Positions 8,337 through 19,029 of a stretch of DNA of 64,000 nt are shown here, in pieces (the stretch's first letter is position 1; every line of letters starts with the position of its first letter). Position numbers and translations under genes: made by a program. The notes beneath the pieces are model-generated. The model ran no database searches and had not been told where the DNA came from. It saw nothing but the letters and a program-made list of their open reading frames with translations. This DNA comes from Yamadazyma tenuis (Eukaryota > Ascomycota > Pichiomycetes > Serinales > Debaryomycetaceae): positions 372,001 to 436,000 of the forward strand of contig NC_089463.1 of assembly GCF_029203305.1 (NCBI RefSeq), given 5' to 3'.

Positions 8337-11300
8337 ATGGCCAAGGAAGAAGAGGAGAAAGAAATCAGAGATCAAGAATCTGAACAGCATTCGTCCGAAG
8401 GCGAAGGAGATGATGTCATGAATGATGACTCTTCTGAAGAAGACGAAGATGAGGACGACGATGAAGAAGCCATCAACAAAGTACGTGAAGGCTTCATTGT
8501 CGATGAAGAAGACGAAGAAGAAATAGAATCCTCCAAGAAGAAAAAGAGAAAGCACAAGCGAAAGCAAAGATCTGTTGAAGATGATGCTTTGGATGAAGAC
8601 GACTTGGAATTGTTAATGGAGAACTCCGGTCAAAAGCCAAGGAGTACTGATTCTAATCAGTTCAAGCGTCTTAAGAGAGCTCAATCTGAAAATGTTGACG
8701 AGGAAGTTCAACAACAAGCAAATGGGGACAAGAGGTTAAATGATTTCTTTTCTGATGACAACGAATCTGAAGGTGAAGCTTTAGGTGAAGATGATAACAG
8801 ATTGCCGGATGAAAGAAACGTGTTGAATGAGTTTGAAGATTTCATCGAAGAAGAAGATTACAGTGACGAAGACGAAGCTGGCAGAGAAAGAGCCCAAAGG
8901 GAACGCGAAAAGAGTAGGCAGGGCCCCAGATTGGATACTTCTAAGTTGTCCAGCGTCGACAGAGAAAGTTTACAGCAATTATTCGAAGTATTTGGAAGTG
9001 GAAATGAATATGACTGGGCTTTGGAAGCCCAGGAAATCGAAGATGATGGTAATGCCGAGAGTATGGAGCCAACTACCTTGGACGAAGTCTTTGAGCATGC
9101 CGAGTTGAAAGAACGTATGTTGACCGAAGAGGATAACTTAATTAGAATCATCGATATTCCTGAAAGATTCCAAAAGTACAGAGTCAGCTTGAACTATGTG
9201 GACTTGGACGATGAAGAAGTGTTAAATGAAAAGTCTTGGATAGGAAATATCTTGTATTTGGAAAGACAAGGTCAAATGGACCCAAATCTTGAACTTCCCT
9301 TCAAAGATGCTGTTGGTAAGGTAATTGAATTCATTTCTAAAGACTCATTTGAAGTTCCATTCATTTGGACTCACCGTCGTGATTATCTTTTACATGCTGA
9401 AGCTGTTGTTAATGCTGATGGAACCACGAATGAAGTTGTCCACAGCTTATTGGTTGAAGATGATCTTTGGAGAATTGTCAAGTTGGATATCGAATACCAT
9501 TCTCTCTATGAGAAGAGAACGAGTTTGGAAAAAATGGTGGCTGCATTAAATGTGGATGATGACTTGCTTAAAGATATTAAATCATTGAATTCAATGGTTG
9601 CCATTCAAGATTTCCACGACTACATCTATTTCACCTACTCGAAAGAAATCAAAAAGCTCTCTGAACAGAAAGACTCTGAACCCGTTGAACAAACTAACGA
9701 TGACAATGAAAATGGCGAGGAAGATGAAGACAAAGAACCTCAAGAAGAAATAATTGAAGCTTCTAAAGCCACAAAGAAGCATTTCAAATATGCTATATTC
9801 GAAAGAATCAGAGACAATGTTTTGTATGATGCTGTTGAAGCATACGGTATAACTGCAAAGCAGTTTGGTGAAAACGTCCAAGATCAAAGTGCGAAAAAAT
9901 GGGAAGTTCCATACAGAATCCATGCCACTGATGATCCATATGAGTCCCCGGAAGATATAATTGAAAGAATCTGTGAAGATGATGATGTTTTGTTCAAGGA
10001 CCCAAAGAATGCCCAAGGTGCAGTCAGAAAGTACTATTCTGAGTCAATTTTCCATAATCCAAGAATAAGACACGAAGTCAGATCGACGTTTAAGAGTTTT
10101 GCCTCTGTAAGTGTCGCTGTCACAGAAAAAGGAAAAGCTTCCATTGATGCACACAGCCCTTTCTACGACATTAAATATGCCATCAACCGATCTCCTGCTG
10201 ATTTGGTTCGTTACCCAGATTCGTTTTTGCGTATGCTTGAAGCAGAAGCTCAAGGTTTGGTGGTTCTTAAAGTTGAAACCCAAGGATTCAAACATTGGCT
10301 TGACTCTATCTTTAACTGCTTGAAGTCAGACGGTTTGTCTGACATTTCCGAAAAATGGAACAAGGAAAGAGAAATTGTCTTGAAGATGGCATTTGCTAAG
10401 TTGATGTCAATGATCTCTCTTAACACTAAAGAAGACTTACGCAGTGAGTGTCAAAGGTTGGTTGCTCATGAGGTACGTAAGAGATTCATTGCGAAGCTTG
10501 ACCAAGCTCCTTTCACTCCATTTGGATTTGACAAAGGAACAAGACCCTCAGTGTTATCGATTTCTTTTGGAAAAGGTGATTTTGACAGTGCTGTAATTGG
10601 TGTGTTTATCAAGGACACCGGGAAAATCGATCAACTATTCAAGTCTGACCACAACCCAACAAGAGACCCAGAAAGTCAAGATTTATTCAACGGTCAATTA
10701 AAGTCTTTCTTAGATAATTCGTTGAATGGTAAGACCCCTGATGTGATTTCAATTTCTGGTTACAATGCACATTCCAAGAAATTATATGATATCATTCGTG
10801 GTTTTGTTGAAAGAAACGGAATCACTGTGAACACGGAAGATTTAACCGAAGAAGTCGAATCTCCTCCTCTCGTCAAGGTGATTTGGGGTCAGGACGAAAC
10901 TGCAAGATTGTATCAAAACTCGGCAAGAGCAAGAGTCGAATTATCTGACAAGGCCACTCTTGTGAAGTATTGTTACGGTGTGGCTCGTTATATCCAAAAC
11001 CCTCTTTTGGAGTACATTTCCTTGAAGGATGATATCTTGTCATTGACCTTCTATGAACACCAAAAGTTGATCCCCAACGACTTGGTTTTGGAAACCCTTG
11101 AAACTTGTTTTGTTGATATCGTCAACATGGTTGGTGTTGAAATCAATGAAGCTGTCAGAGATGAATATCTTGCTCAGTTGGTACCATATGTCTCTGGATT
11201 GGGAGCTCGTAAGAGTTCGGGTCTTCTTCGTACTATCAGAACCAAGTTGGGATCTTCATTGGCTACTAGGTCTGAGTTGATTGAACATGAACTCTCAACT

Positions 11301-12710
11301 GCTAACATTTTCATCAACTGCTCGTCTTTCTTGTATATTCCATATGATGAAGGGGTTTCTGCCAGCGATGGTTCAGTTGAGCTTTTGGATGCTACAAGAA
11401 TTCACCCAGAAGATTACGACTTGGCTCGTAAAATGGCAGCCGATGCTTTGGACTTGGATGAAGAGGATATTGGAACGATCGAAGAACAAGGTGGTATTAT
11501 TTACCAGTTAATGCAAGAGGGTGTGAACAAAGTTGATGAATTGAATTTGGCTGCTTATGGTAAAGAATTGGAGTCCAAGTTTGGAAAGAAAAAGTATGCT
11601 ACTTTACAGAGTATCAAGGAAGAATTAGTCAACAACTATGAAGAGTTGAGACGTTCATTCCATACTTTGGATGCTGGTGAAGTGTTTCAAATGTTAACCG
11701 GTGAAACTACCAAGAGTTTCAGCAGAAACACTATAGTTCCTGTGACCGTGACGAGAGTCGGAAGAAACTTTAGAGATATGAACAGTTCTAGTATCAAATT
11801 CTTGAAAGTGACTACTCCATCATTGATTCAGGGAAATATTGAAGAAAGATCCATTCCTCAAAACTTTGAAGTTGGACAAGGGCAAGTTTTACAAGCGGTT
11901 GTACTTGAAGCTTACTACGAAAACTTTCAAGCTCTGTTCAGCATTGCAGAACAAGATATCAAAAGAGCATTGCAACCAAAGGTTCATAAGGATCCACTCA
12001 AATGGGACATAAATGCAGAAGAGACGGATAAACAAAAGGAGGTTGCAAAAGAAAGAATCAAGCAGGCAAAGACAAGACACGTTCAACATCCTTTGTTCCA
12101 TAACTTCAACCACAAACAGGCTGAAGAATACTTGGCTCCTCAATCTGTTGGAGACTGTGTAATTCGTCCGTCTTCAAGGGGTCCCCAGTTTTTGACTGTC
12201 ACTTGGAAAGTTGGAACCAACCTTTTCCAACATCTTGTGGTAGAAGAAAGACTTCGGGGTACTGCAAAGGAATATGTTGTTGAAAACAAAAGATACGGGG
12301 ATTTGGACCAGTTGATTTTCCAACACATTCAATCTATGGCCAAGAAGGTCCATGAGATGATTCGTCATCCAAAGTTCCGTGAAGGTACCTTGGCAGAAGT
12401 GAATGAATGGTTGAACTCTTACACCAAGGCCAATCCTAAGAGTAGTGCCTATGTGTTTTGTTACGATCACAGAGCCCCTGGATGGTTCTTGTTGCTTTTC
12501 AAAGTCAATGTCAACACTCCCATCACTACTTGGCACGTTAAGACTGAAGCTGATGGATTCAGATTGAAGGACTTTTCGTATCCAAACATGCTTCGTTTAT
12601 GTAACGGGTTCAAACAAACCTATAAAAGTCAAGCCAGAATCTTGACTGAAAGAAGCCAAGGGCTTGCGGGTGTTAATCCTCAAGCTGCTTATGGAGGCTT
12701 TGGATACTAA
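8337..12710 (+). CDS. SPT6: SPT6, histone chaperone and transcription elongation factor
   Basis: The 1457-residue protein shows the full Spt6 order. The N-terminus is very acidic (first 190 residues, Glu/Asp tracts and a basic [10 protein letters not shown] patch). Helical and HTH regions follow, then a Tex/YqgF-like domain near 735-850 ([19 protein letters not shown]), helix-hairpin-helix near 930-970 ([16 protein letters not shown]), an S1 domain near 1115-1190 and tandem SH2 domains from about 1250 ([33 protein letters not shown]). The tandem SH2 binds the phosphorylated Rpb1 linker, and the acidic part binds histones and Spn1. No intron is needed. The start ATG at 8337 begins with MAKEEEEKE, typical of the acidic leader. 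Confidence 0.97.
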   Translation: MAKEEEEKEIRDQESEQHSSEGEGDDVMNDDSSEEDEDEDDDEEAINKVREGFIVDEEDEEEIESSKKKKRKHKRKQRSVEDDALDEDDLELLMENSGQKPRSTDSNQFKRLKRAQSENVDEEVQQQANGDKRLNDFFSDDNESEGEALGEDDNRLPDERNVLNEFEDFIEEEDYSDEDEAGRERAQREREKSRQGPRLDTSKLSSVDRESLQQLFEVFGSGNEYDWALEAQEIEDDGNAESMEPTTLDEVFEHAELKERMLTEEDNLIRIIDIPERFQKYRVSLNYVDLDDEEVLNEKSWIGNILYLERQGQMDPNLELPFKDAVGKVIEFISKDSFEVPFIWTHRRDYLLHAEAVVNADGTTNEVVHSLLVEDDLWRIVKLDIEYHSLYEKRTSLEKMVAALNVDDDLLKDIKSLNSMVAIQDFHDYIYFTYSKEIKKLSEQKDSEPVEQTNDDNENGEEDEDKEPQEEIIEASKATKKHFKYAIFERIRDNVLYDAVEAYGITAKQFGENVQDQSAKKWEVPYRIHATDDPYESPEDIIERICEDDDVLFKDPKNAQGAVRKYYSESIFHNPRIRHEVRSTFKSFASVSVAVTEKGKASIDAHSPFYDIKYAINRSPADLVRYPDSFLRMLEAEAQGLVVLKVETQGFKHWLDSIFNCLKSDGLSDISEKWNKEREIVLKMAFAKLMSMISLNTKEDLRSECQRLVAHEVRKRFIAKLDQAPFTPFGFDKGTRPSVLSISFGKGDFDSAVIGVFIKDTGKIDQLFKSDHNPTRDPESQDLFNGQLKSFLDNSLNGKTPDVISISGYNAHSKKLYDIIRGFVERNGITVNTEDLTEEVESPPLVKVIWGQDETARLYQNSARARVELSDKATLVKYCYGVARYIQNPLLEYISLKDDILSLTFYEHQKLIPNDLVLETLETCFVDIVNMVGVEINEAVRDEYLAQLVPYVSGLGARKSSGLLRTIRTKLGSSLATRSELIEHELSTANIFINCSSFLYIPYDEGVSASDGSVELLDATRIHPEDYDLARKMAADALDLDEEDIGTIEEQGGIIYQLMQEGVNKVDELNLAAYGKELESKFGKKKYATLQSIKEELVNNYEELRRSFHTLDAGEVFQMLTGETTKSFSRNTIVPVTVTRVGRNFRDMNSSSIKFLKVTTPSLIQGNIEERSIPQNFEVGQGQVLQAVVLEAYYENFQALFSIAEQDIKRALQPKVHKDPLKWDINAEETDKQKEVAKERIKQAKTRHVQHPLFHNFNHKQAEEYLAPQSVGDCVIRPSSRGPQFLTVTWKVGTNLFQHLVVEERLRGTAKEYVVENKRYGDLDQLIFQHIQSMAKKVHEMIRHPKFREGTLAEVNEWLNSYTKANPKSSAYVFCYDHRAPGWFLLLFKVNVNTPITTWHVKTEADGFRLKDFSYPNMLRLCNGFKQTYKSQARILTERSQGLAGVNPQAAYGGFGY

Positions 12711-12776
12711 AAAACTCCTGACAAAAATCGTGTATATTGTATTAAATTATAGTCAAAGTAATAAGTATATTGTAAA

Positions 12777-14111
12777 TTAATCTGATTTCTTATGGGCTAT
12801 TCTTAATTTCGATCTAAAACTATCTCCGTCAACGTATGCTCCCATTAACCACCTATCACCACCATTGGAATCAGAGAACTCGTTTCTCGAATGTAAGACT
12901 CTTCTGTTATCGAAAACAACACAAGTTCCCTCAGGAAGCTTGATTTGAAAATGGTTGACTGGATCATTAATGAAATCTTCAAAAAGACTCAAGCCTCTAA
13001 TGAAGTCGTTGAACATGAAATGGTTACCGTTTTCAGCAGCAGAGCTTCCCATGGTTGCAGTTCTAGTAATTCCCAACTCGAAGGGTCCTTGAAAAGGAGG
13101 TGAGTAGTTGACCTCTTTTATGAACGGGTAGTGGGTTCGTGTGTCAAAAATTTCGTCTTCCACAATCAAAGGTCTTTGATAATAGTAGAACTCTTTGTCA
13201 TTGTCGTATTTGTAGGTGAGTGGGATTTGGGTTAAAGCCAAAAAGGCTGAAGGGTCGGTTTCACGAATGTGCTTGGCAGCAAGAAAAGAATCACAGAAGA
13301 TGTTTTCACCACCCAAAGTTGAATTCTTAATTGCATGCAAGAGCTGCAATCCAGGTGGAGACTCATAGTACAAAAGATCCATATGCAAGGGTAAAAATAC
13401 GTTTGTATAAGCGATGTTTTTGGCATCTTTGATATTTTTCACATCAAACAATGTTCCGTAGAAGGTTTTCTTTATGTAACCAAACTTCTCTGCTAACTTA
13501 GCAACCGGCCACTGTTGTGTGTTCTCCTCTGTCATGATTTGAGACATATCCAGATCCGGAGCACCGTTGACAAATACAAGTCCGTACTGATTCAAGCTTT
13601 TGACCGCTTTGAAGAACGTAGAATCGTTATTCAAATACTCATGATAACTGATATTCATCTCGGGAAAAACCTTACTGTACTTGTCGTTGTCCCAAAACAC
13701 TCTATCGTAGCCAAAGAATTGTCCCTCCAATCTCGAAGAACGGGTAGCATAGTGTTCCAAGAACATCCTCGGATACTCAGAGATGTGATCCTTATTATTT
13801 TGACTCCAGACCACTTGTAAGCATTCGTTCCCAAGGGAATCTGTGACAACCTTGGGCTTAGACTTGATCTTCAAGTCCTTAATAATGCTTCCGGTGGTGA
13901 AAAGTTTCTGACTGGAGCTGGCCTCTATGGATTCAGGGGAAGGGCATGCATCTCTCAAAAACACGTTGCTGAACTGGACAGAGCTGTTTTCGTCAAAAGC
14001 GACGGTAATGTACTTGTGGTCATACTGGGTGACGGCCAACAGTGACTTGAACCGCCTGGGCAAAAGTCTAAGAGAGAGCCAACCTTGTTCTCTAACAATA
14101 CGTGTGAACAT
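12777..14111 (-). CDS. AIM17: AIM17-like / gamma-butyrobetaine hydroxylase-family Fe(II)/2-oxoglutarate dioxygenase
   Basis: The 444-residue product has a basic, likely mitochondrial leader (MFTRIVREQGWLSLRLLPRRFKSLL), then an N-terminal GBBH-like domain (FSNVFLRDACPSPES), then a TauD-type double-stranded beta-helix. The iron ligands are visible as PLHMDLLYYESPPG (His and Asp near residues 242-245) and the distal VFDNRRVLHSR. The phrases VNYSPPFQGPFELGI and FIRGLSLFEDFINDPVNHFQIKLPEGTCVVF follow S. cerevisiae Aim17 closely, so orthology to Aim17 is preferred. True carnitine-pathway enzymes (trimethyllysine or butyrobetaine hydroxylases) are the alternative, since CUG-clade yeasts make carnitine. 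The 3' end converges with SPT6 with only 66 bp between the two stops. Confidence 0.8.
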   Translation of the reverse strand: MFTRIVREQGWLSLRLLPRRFKSLLAVTQYDHKYITVAFDENSSVQFSNVFLRDACPSPESIEASSSQKLFTTGSIIKDLKIKSKPKVVTDSLGNECLQVVWSQNNKDHISEYPRMFLEHYATRSSRLEGQFFGYDRVFWDNDKYSKVFPEMNISYHEYLNNDSTFFKAVKSLNQYGLVFVNGAPDLDMSQIMTEENTQQWPVAKLAEKFGYIKKTFYGTLFDVKNIKDAKNIAYTNVFLPLHMDLLYYESPPGLQLLHAIKNSTLGGENIFCDSFLAAKHIRETDPSAFLALTQIPLTYKYDNDKEFYYYQRPLIVEDEIFDTRTHYPFIKEVNYSPPFQGPFELGITRTATMGSSAAENGNHFMFNDFIRGLSLFEDFINDPVNHFQIKLPEGTCVVFDNRRVLHSRNEFSDSNGGDRWLMGAYVDGDSFRSKLRIAHKKSD

Positions 14112-14181
14112 TTAGGGTTGTCGTCGAATCTGGGGAAACCGCTCGATGCGAAAATGGTTATCTAAAATCTTGTCTATAAAC

Positions 14182-17100
14182 CTATAACGAGAAAAGACCG
14201 GTTCTCTTTTTTCCAAATGGATAAATAAACAATGCAGCCGCAAACAATCCCACACTAATACCAATTGAAACCTCCACCATCGTTACACCAAATGATAAGG
14301 AACCCGAACCTGTACTTGAAGACGTAGTGGTTGAGTTACCACTAATCTGATCAGCAGCTTTAACCCCGGCCAACAATGTACTTTGAGATGCGATACCAGA
14401 TGGAACTTGCACAAAGATACCGGGAAGCATAGCACTTACTGCCAACCCTTTCCCAATTCTTGAGTATAGGTTTCCCAACACCCCAATAATAAAGGCTCCA
14501 ATTGCCGCAGTGAACTCAGACACATTGGCAAAGTGTTTGGATGCAAAAAATGTACCAACGTACCCAGCAGAGGCAACCACTATCATTATAGGAAGCTGGC
14601 GGAAGTTAGCTTGGTTGATCAATGCCAAACAGACGGTAAATGCTGGAACAAGTAGAATTCTCCATTTATCGTCAACAGTATGCTCTGCCCGGCAGGTTGT
14701 CTCCGATGTAGCATTTTTATCTACCCATCCATATAGAGCAGCTCCTAAAGTGATTCCGAATCCCAAGAAAAGCGAGTAGATAATGGCGTAGAACATTCTC
14801 ACCGAGCCTGCTACCAAGTTTCTGGATTGTAATTCCAATGATCCACATAAGATAATATAGCCAGGTAAAATCAATGCCAATGAGCCTTGGACAATTGCAG
14901 AGAAGCAGAAGGTATCACCTCCATTGATGGAGCCAATAGCTCTTGCAATGAATGAAACAACAATAGAAGATGTCACTTCAAACACTGAAGAGTACAAATT
15001 GGATTTGGAAGACACAAAGAACTGAAGATATCCCACACATAACCCCACACCAAAGGCAATTGGAACGTCAATCCAACCACCACCAAATGCCCAAGGACAA
15101 ACACAACCAGATCCCAACCCATAGAAAAATACACAGAGCCATGGATTGAAATTGTTCTTCAGCTTGAAGATTTTGGCCAATTTAGATGATGCTTCTTCTA
15201 CACTCATAATATCATGGATGACTCCTTTATAGATCTTATGGGTTTCTGAAAGCTTGGCCAAGTTCAAACCTTGTGAACATTTGACCAAGTGCACTTCAGA
15301 GGTTCTGGTGGCAGCATCACCAAAAGCAATGATCATACATCCAGGAAAGTAGATGAACTGGCCATCGATCTCTAACACCCTACTAGTCATGGTCATATAC
15401 TCTTCCAATCTGTGGGTGGGAGCTCCAAAAAGCATCAATGCCTTACACATCAACATAATAAACCGTTGTCTTTGAAGAATATCTGAGATGTGGACGGTGA
15501 TCCGAAGTTGACGGTCTTGATTTCTCTTTGCTTTACGGATTCTCTTGGACATTTTGGCAGGCATATCAGCTGGATTAACACTAGCGGCTTTTCTATGGTG
15601 CTTGGGTCTAGCATTAGCAAAGGATGGTAACCCTTCGACATCTTCAGCACCTGGACCATCTCCTTCAAGCGCCACATTACTGATAGCCTTCTTGCCAAAT
15701 GGAATACTGTAGACCTTTCTGCCCCCATGCTTGATTCCTTCCTTCAAGCCGTTAAAGGTCATACCTGTGGATGTTTTTGAATCTTCATTATCAAATTCAT
15801 GGATAGTAGAGGTATCACCAAATGTCAAACTGGAAGTAGATTTGGACTCCTCTGGGTTCTGGTATAATTTCAACAAAGAAGAGAGAACGCCAGCCTGCAC
15901 TTTCGTGGGAGGTGCTATATTGCTGTCAGAATCGTTATCAAGCATGATAAATTCACCTCTATCATCATATTGAACATCGCCCCGAAGAAAGAGGTCGGGG
16001 TTTGGGGCATACATACCATCACTTCTCTCTTTCTTGCTCAGCCTAAGAGTGTGGTTTTCATCATTACCATTATGGAGTTTATCTTCAACTTCTTCATCCC
16101 TACGAATAGTCTCACTTGAGGAACCTCCAGGGACATTGAACATCATATCATTGGAAGTCTCGTGAGCCCCATCATATTTAACCGTGTGGTTCATGACTGG
16201 TTGTTGCATTGACTTGGGAACATGCACGTTAATCAAGTTTCTGGCTTCATTGTTCAACTGGGCAAAGTTAAGGTGTTGGAGCTCCACATCTTCTTTATCC
16301 ATGCCGATTTCTTCTTCTTCATCTATGGTTCTCTCTCTCGAGTTTCTAGAAGCACCCGGTGCCATCCCACCCCCACTAAGTCCATACCCTCCGTCATCAT
16401 TCAGAAGCATTCTTCCAATGAAGGTATCGGACTGAGACGGGGCTTCAGGATATTGCTGGTCTGTTAATGCCACTTTTCGGAGGATATCCTTGAATACGCT
16501 GGCACTTCTACCCCTTGACATGCCTGAATGGGGTAAAGTTGTACTTTCCATCTGTTCTGTTATATCAGTTTCATTTCTGTGAAACCGGGAGGCAAGTGAA
16601 CCTCTTCTGAAAAAATGGTTTCTATGCGGAGAAGACCGGGAGGCCTTGGAGCCTTGGGACTCTAAACTCTTTCTGGACGATAATGACTGGGGCACCGCTT
16701 CGAGATGCGAATGGTTACCTTCTTGAATGGACTTGTGTTGTTCGTCCTCATCAGAATCAGTTTCATCCAAATGGTCGGGCTGGTTGTCTCCAACGTTATA
16801 AACACCCTCCAAGTAGCCCAGGGCATCCGAGTCACTGTCGTGGATATCGTCAGTTTGCTTGGTCTGGAATTCGAAATGAGGTAAATTGGCAGCCAGATCA
16901 TGAGTATTCCCCAAATCGGAATCGGAGCTATCACTCGATTCATTGATGCCAGTAGATGAGTTGTTCAATGAAGATCCACCACTGATATACGATTGACGGG
17001 GAGAAAGTCCAGGTCTTCTTTCGGGAAATCTTACTGCTTTGCTGGTATTGCTGACAATCTTTTTACCCGCCTTAACTAGATTTATATTGGACCCTGAGCT

Positions 17101-17217
17101 TATGCGCTTGTGTTTTCTATAGTTCTGTATATCTGGGAAGTGGAGCCTTGTGGAAAAGTCCTCGTTTTCTTCGTCAGAACTAGGAGAATAGTTCATATCT
17201 TTCGGAGGATCAGACAT
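14182..17217 (-). CDS. PRM10: PRM10-like ThrE-family multispanning membrane protein
   Basis: The first 570 or so of 1011 residues are charged, Ser-rich and probably disordered cytosolic sequence. The remainder is a ThrE (DUF1212) module. It begins with RQRFIMLMCKALMLFGAPTHRLEEYM, contains FAFGDAATRTSEVHLVKCSQGLNL-type soluble sequence, and ends with about ten hydrophobic segments (for example NFNPWLCVFFYGLGSG, FGVGLCVGYLQFF, LILPGYIILCGSLELQSR, MLPGIFVQVPSGIA). This is the architecture of the fungal pheromone-regulated membrane protein 10. The transport substrate is unknown; bacterial relatives export threonine and serine. The start is MSDPPKDMNYSPSSDEE. An ACGCGT palindrome lies 16 bp before the ATG (17233-17238). 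Confidence 0.88.
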   Translation of the reverse strand: MSDPPKDMNYSPSSDEENEDFSTRLHFPDIQNYRKHKRISSGSNINLVKAGKKIVSNTSKAVRFPERRPGLSPRQSYISGGSSLNNSSTGINESSDSSDSDLGNTHDLAANLPHFEFQTKQTDDIHDSDSDALGYLEGVYNVGDNQPDHLDETDSDEDEQHKSIQEGNHSHLEAVPQSLSSRKSLESQGSKASRSSPHRNHFFRRGSLASRFHRNETDITEQMESTTLPHSGMSRGRSASVFKDILRKVALTDQQYPEAPSQSDTFIGRMLLNDDGGYGLSGGGMAPGASRNSRERTIDEEEEIGMDKEDVELQHLNFAQLNNEARNLINVHVPKSMQQPVMNHTVKYDGAHETSNDMMFNVPGGSSSETIRRDEEVEDKLHNGNDENHTLRLSKKERSDGMYAPNPDLFLRGDVQYDDRGEFIMLDNDSDSNIAPPTKVQAGVLSSLLKLYQNPEESKSTSSLTFGDTSTIHEFDNEDSKTSTGMTFNGLKEGIKHGGRKVYSIPFGKKAISNVALEGDGPGAEDVEGLPSFANARPKHHRKAASVNPADMPAKMSKRIRKAKRNQDRQLRITVHISDILQRQRFIMLMCKALMLFGAPTHRLEEYMTMTSRVLEIDGQFIYFPGCMIIAFGDAATRTSEVHLVKCSQGLNLAKLSETHKIYKGVIHDIMSVEEASSKLAKIFKLKNNFNPWLCVFFYGLGSGCVCPWAFGGGWIDVPIAFGVGLCVGYLQFFVSSKSNLYSSVFEVTSSIVVSFIARAIGSINGGDTFCFSAIVQGSLALILPGYIILCGSLELQSRNLVAGSVRMFYAIIYSLFLGFGITLGAALYGWVDKNATSETTCRAEHTVDDKWRILLVPAFTVCLALINQANFRQLPIMIVVASAGYVGTFFASKHFANVSEFTAAIGAFIIGVLGNLYSRIGKGLAVSAMLPGIFVQVPSGIASQSTLLAGVKAADQISGNSTTTSSSTGSGSLSFGVTMVEVSIGISVGLFAAALFIYPFGKKRTGLFSL

Positions 17218-17652
17218 TCCTAATAGTTTGTGACGCGTGACTTTGGAGTTTCAGTTTGCTGATGGTTCGAGGACGGTACAGCGAGGGTATACAAGAATTA
17301 GATGTTTGGAAACAGAAGGGTTTGTGGAAGGTTGGTGGTAACAATTATATATCAAATTTAAAGAACACAAGTAAGATCAAATGTGCATCTGTAACAAGTG
17401 CGGTTGCGACTAAAATACCAAAATATTGCTATTCACATATCCACTTAATACACGAAAAATTATGCTAAGCCATGGCGCAATCGACATCCATAAAGACGGT
17501 TGCGAGGTTCTGACGTTTTGGGTGTTGAGAGCTCGTACAGCTAGTCCAGTGAATATGTGGAATTGACTTGGGCTAATTTCATCTTCTCAATCTACAACAA
17601 AATCGCAACTACAGTTTTTACCTATCGTTCACTATTCATTCACTGTAACCTT
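17218..17652. promoter_or_regulatory. PRM10 promoter and TSR4 3' region
   Basis: The 435 bp lie upstream of minus-strand PRM10 and downstream of minus-strand TSR4. The only named motif I can point to is ACGCGT at 17233-17238 (MBF/MCB-type core), very close to the ATG and possibly inside the leader. No convincing small gene or tRNA is present. Confidence 0.4.
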
Positions 17653-18936
17653 CTATACAGACTCTTCCCATTGAACAGCACAGTACTCTTCGATGTACGC
17701 CACATGGTTCTCATCAAACAGCTCTTCAGGCATGTAGTCCTCCACGTCAGTGCACACAATGATGGTTCCCCACGACATCCCATTCAACAAGGTGTTCAAA
17801 TCAGCAGTTTCTGCGTTTTCAAGATCCAAAATAGCCTTGGGCATCACCTGGATTTCAAATTGTCTAGATGAAGAAGGATTGTACCCAGGATTGGGAATAT
17901 TAAAGGGAGTTTGGCCAAACCGTTTACAGACATCGTCTTTCCCGTTATACAACAAGGGTTTACCTCCTAGATCATACCGAAGAACTTGACCAGGATTGTG
18001 CTGCACTGTGTTGGTGAAGTTTTCAAACACAGTATCTTGTAACATATTTGAGATCTTGGAGGCTTGAGCATTCAACACTCCAGCAGAAGTGGAAGTGGAC
18101 CCTCCAGAAGGCTCTTCTTCCTCAATTGAGTTGGAGTCGATTAAATGCTTGTACTTTTCCAATTCAGGTTCCAACGTGATCTTCTTCAAGTGCTCCTTTT
18201 CCACATAAACAAAGTATCCAGGATACTCAGGAAGGGTGTACTTTGGAGATGCTGTTTTAGCTTGGGCAACTACATTTTTACCTGCTACTGATGAATAGGT
18301 AGGTTTAGCTGGAACTGAAGCAGGAGATAAGGGAGACTTTGATTCTTCTTTAGCGGGTGGTACTTTCTTGTCAAATGGATTCGAACTAGTGAAGGGATTA
18401 GAACCAGTGGCAGCAAACGGGTTTTCGGCCTTGGAGTTACCAAACAAATTCTTCGTCAACTCGTCTCTCAACTTGGTTTTGGCTTCAAGTTGTAGTTTTT
18501 CATCCAACTGTTTTTGGAGAGCATTTTCTTGTTCTCTTTTAAGATCCGCCATCTTCACTGGATCCTTGATGATCCCCCTGATGGCTTTGACAGTTCCCTT
18601 TTTCTTAGAGCATTGTTGGGTGTTCGTGCACCCCAAAATGTATAGGACTCTGTCGTACAAACGTTCTTTAAACGGAGCAAACGCCTGTAAGTATAAGGCC
18701 ATTTTCTGTCCACAGGAATCACATGTGACCAACTTAGGAGCTGGTAATGAGTCTGGATGGAGCCATACCGGTTGTCCTCCCAAGATGGTGTCCTCTATAG
18801 TAGGAGAATTTTCCTCACTTACACCATCTTTTGAATCGGGAATTTCAATGTCCAAAAACCCCAAGTGAACGTTGGTCAGCTTGCGGTCGATGATCGACTC
18901 ATCATCATCCGAAGAGTATTCGTCGTTGAAGCTCAT
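17653..18936 (-). CDS. TSR4: TSR4-like protein (PDCD2 family), Rps2 chaperone
   Basis: The protein of 427 residues starts with MSFNDEYSSDDDES and soon shows the PDCD2-type N-terminal block VHLGFLDIEI, GGQPVWLHPDSLPAPKLVTCDSC and a Cys-rich stretch (CDSCGQ, CTNTQQC). The C-terminal PDCD2_C part is seen in PGQVLRYDLGGKPLLYN, FGQTPFNIPNPGYNPSSSR and DWGTI-like VCTDVEDY. Tsr4 acts in the cytosol as a dedicated, co-translational chaperone of ribosomal protein uS5 (Rps2), needed for 20S pre-rRNA processing. An in-frame ATG at 18978 would add 14 hydrophobic residues; I prefer 18936 because the acidic leader is the family norm. A Ser/Pro-rich insert separates the two conserved halves. Confidence 0.88.
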   Translation of the reverse strand: MSFNDEYSSDDDESIIDRKLTNVHLGFLDIEIPDSKDGVSEENSPTIEDTILGGQPVWLHPDSLPAPKLVTCDSCGQKMALYLQAFAPFKERLYDRVLYILGCTNTQQCSKKKGTVKAIRGIIKDPVKMADLKREQENALQKQLDEKLQLEAKTKLRDELTKNLFGNSKAENPFAATGSNPFTSSNPFDKKVPPAKEESKSPLSPASVPAKPTYSSVAGKNVVAQAKTASPKYTLPEYPGYFVYVEKEHLKKITLEPELEKYKHLIDSNSIEEEEPSGGSTSTSAGVLNAQASKISNMLQDTVFENFTNTVQHNPGQVLRYDLGGKPLLYNGKDDVCKRFGQTPFNIPNPGYNPSSSRQFEIQVMPKAILDLENAETADLNTLLNGMSWGTIIVCTDVEDYMPEELFDENHVAYIEEYCAVQWEESV

Positions 18937-19029
18937 AGTAAGAAGCGGTGGTCCAGAAATGAAATTCGCGATGAGCATGGCATCGCGAAACTGAGTTAAG
19001 TGCTGCTATTTACAAGACTACTTACATGG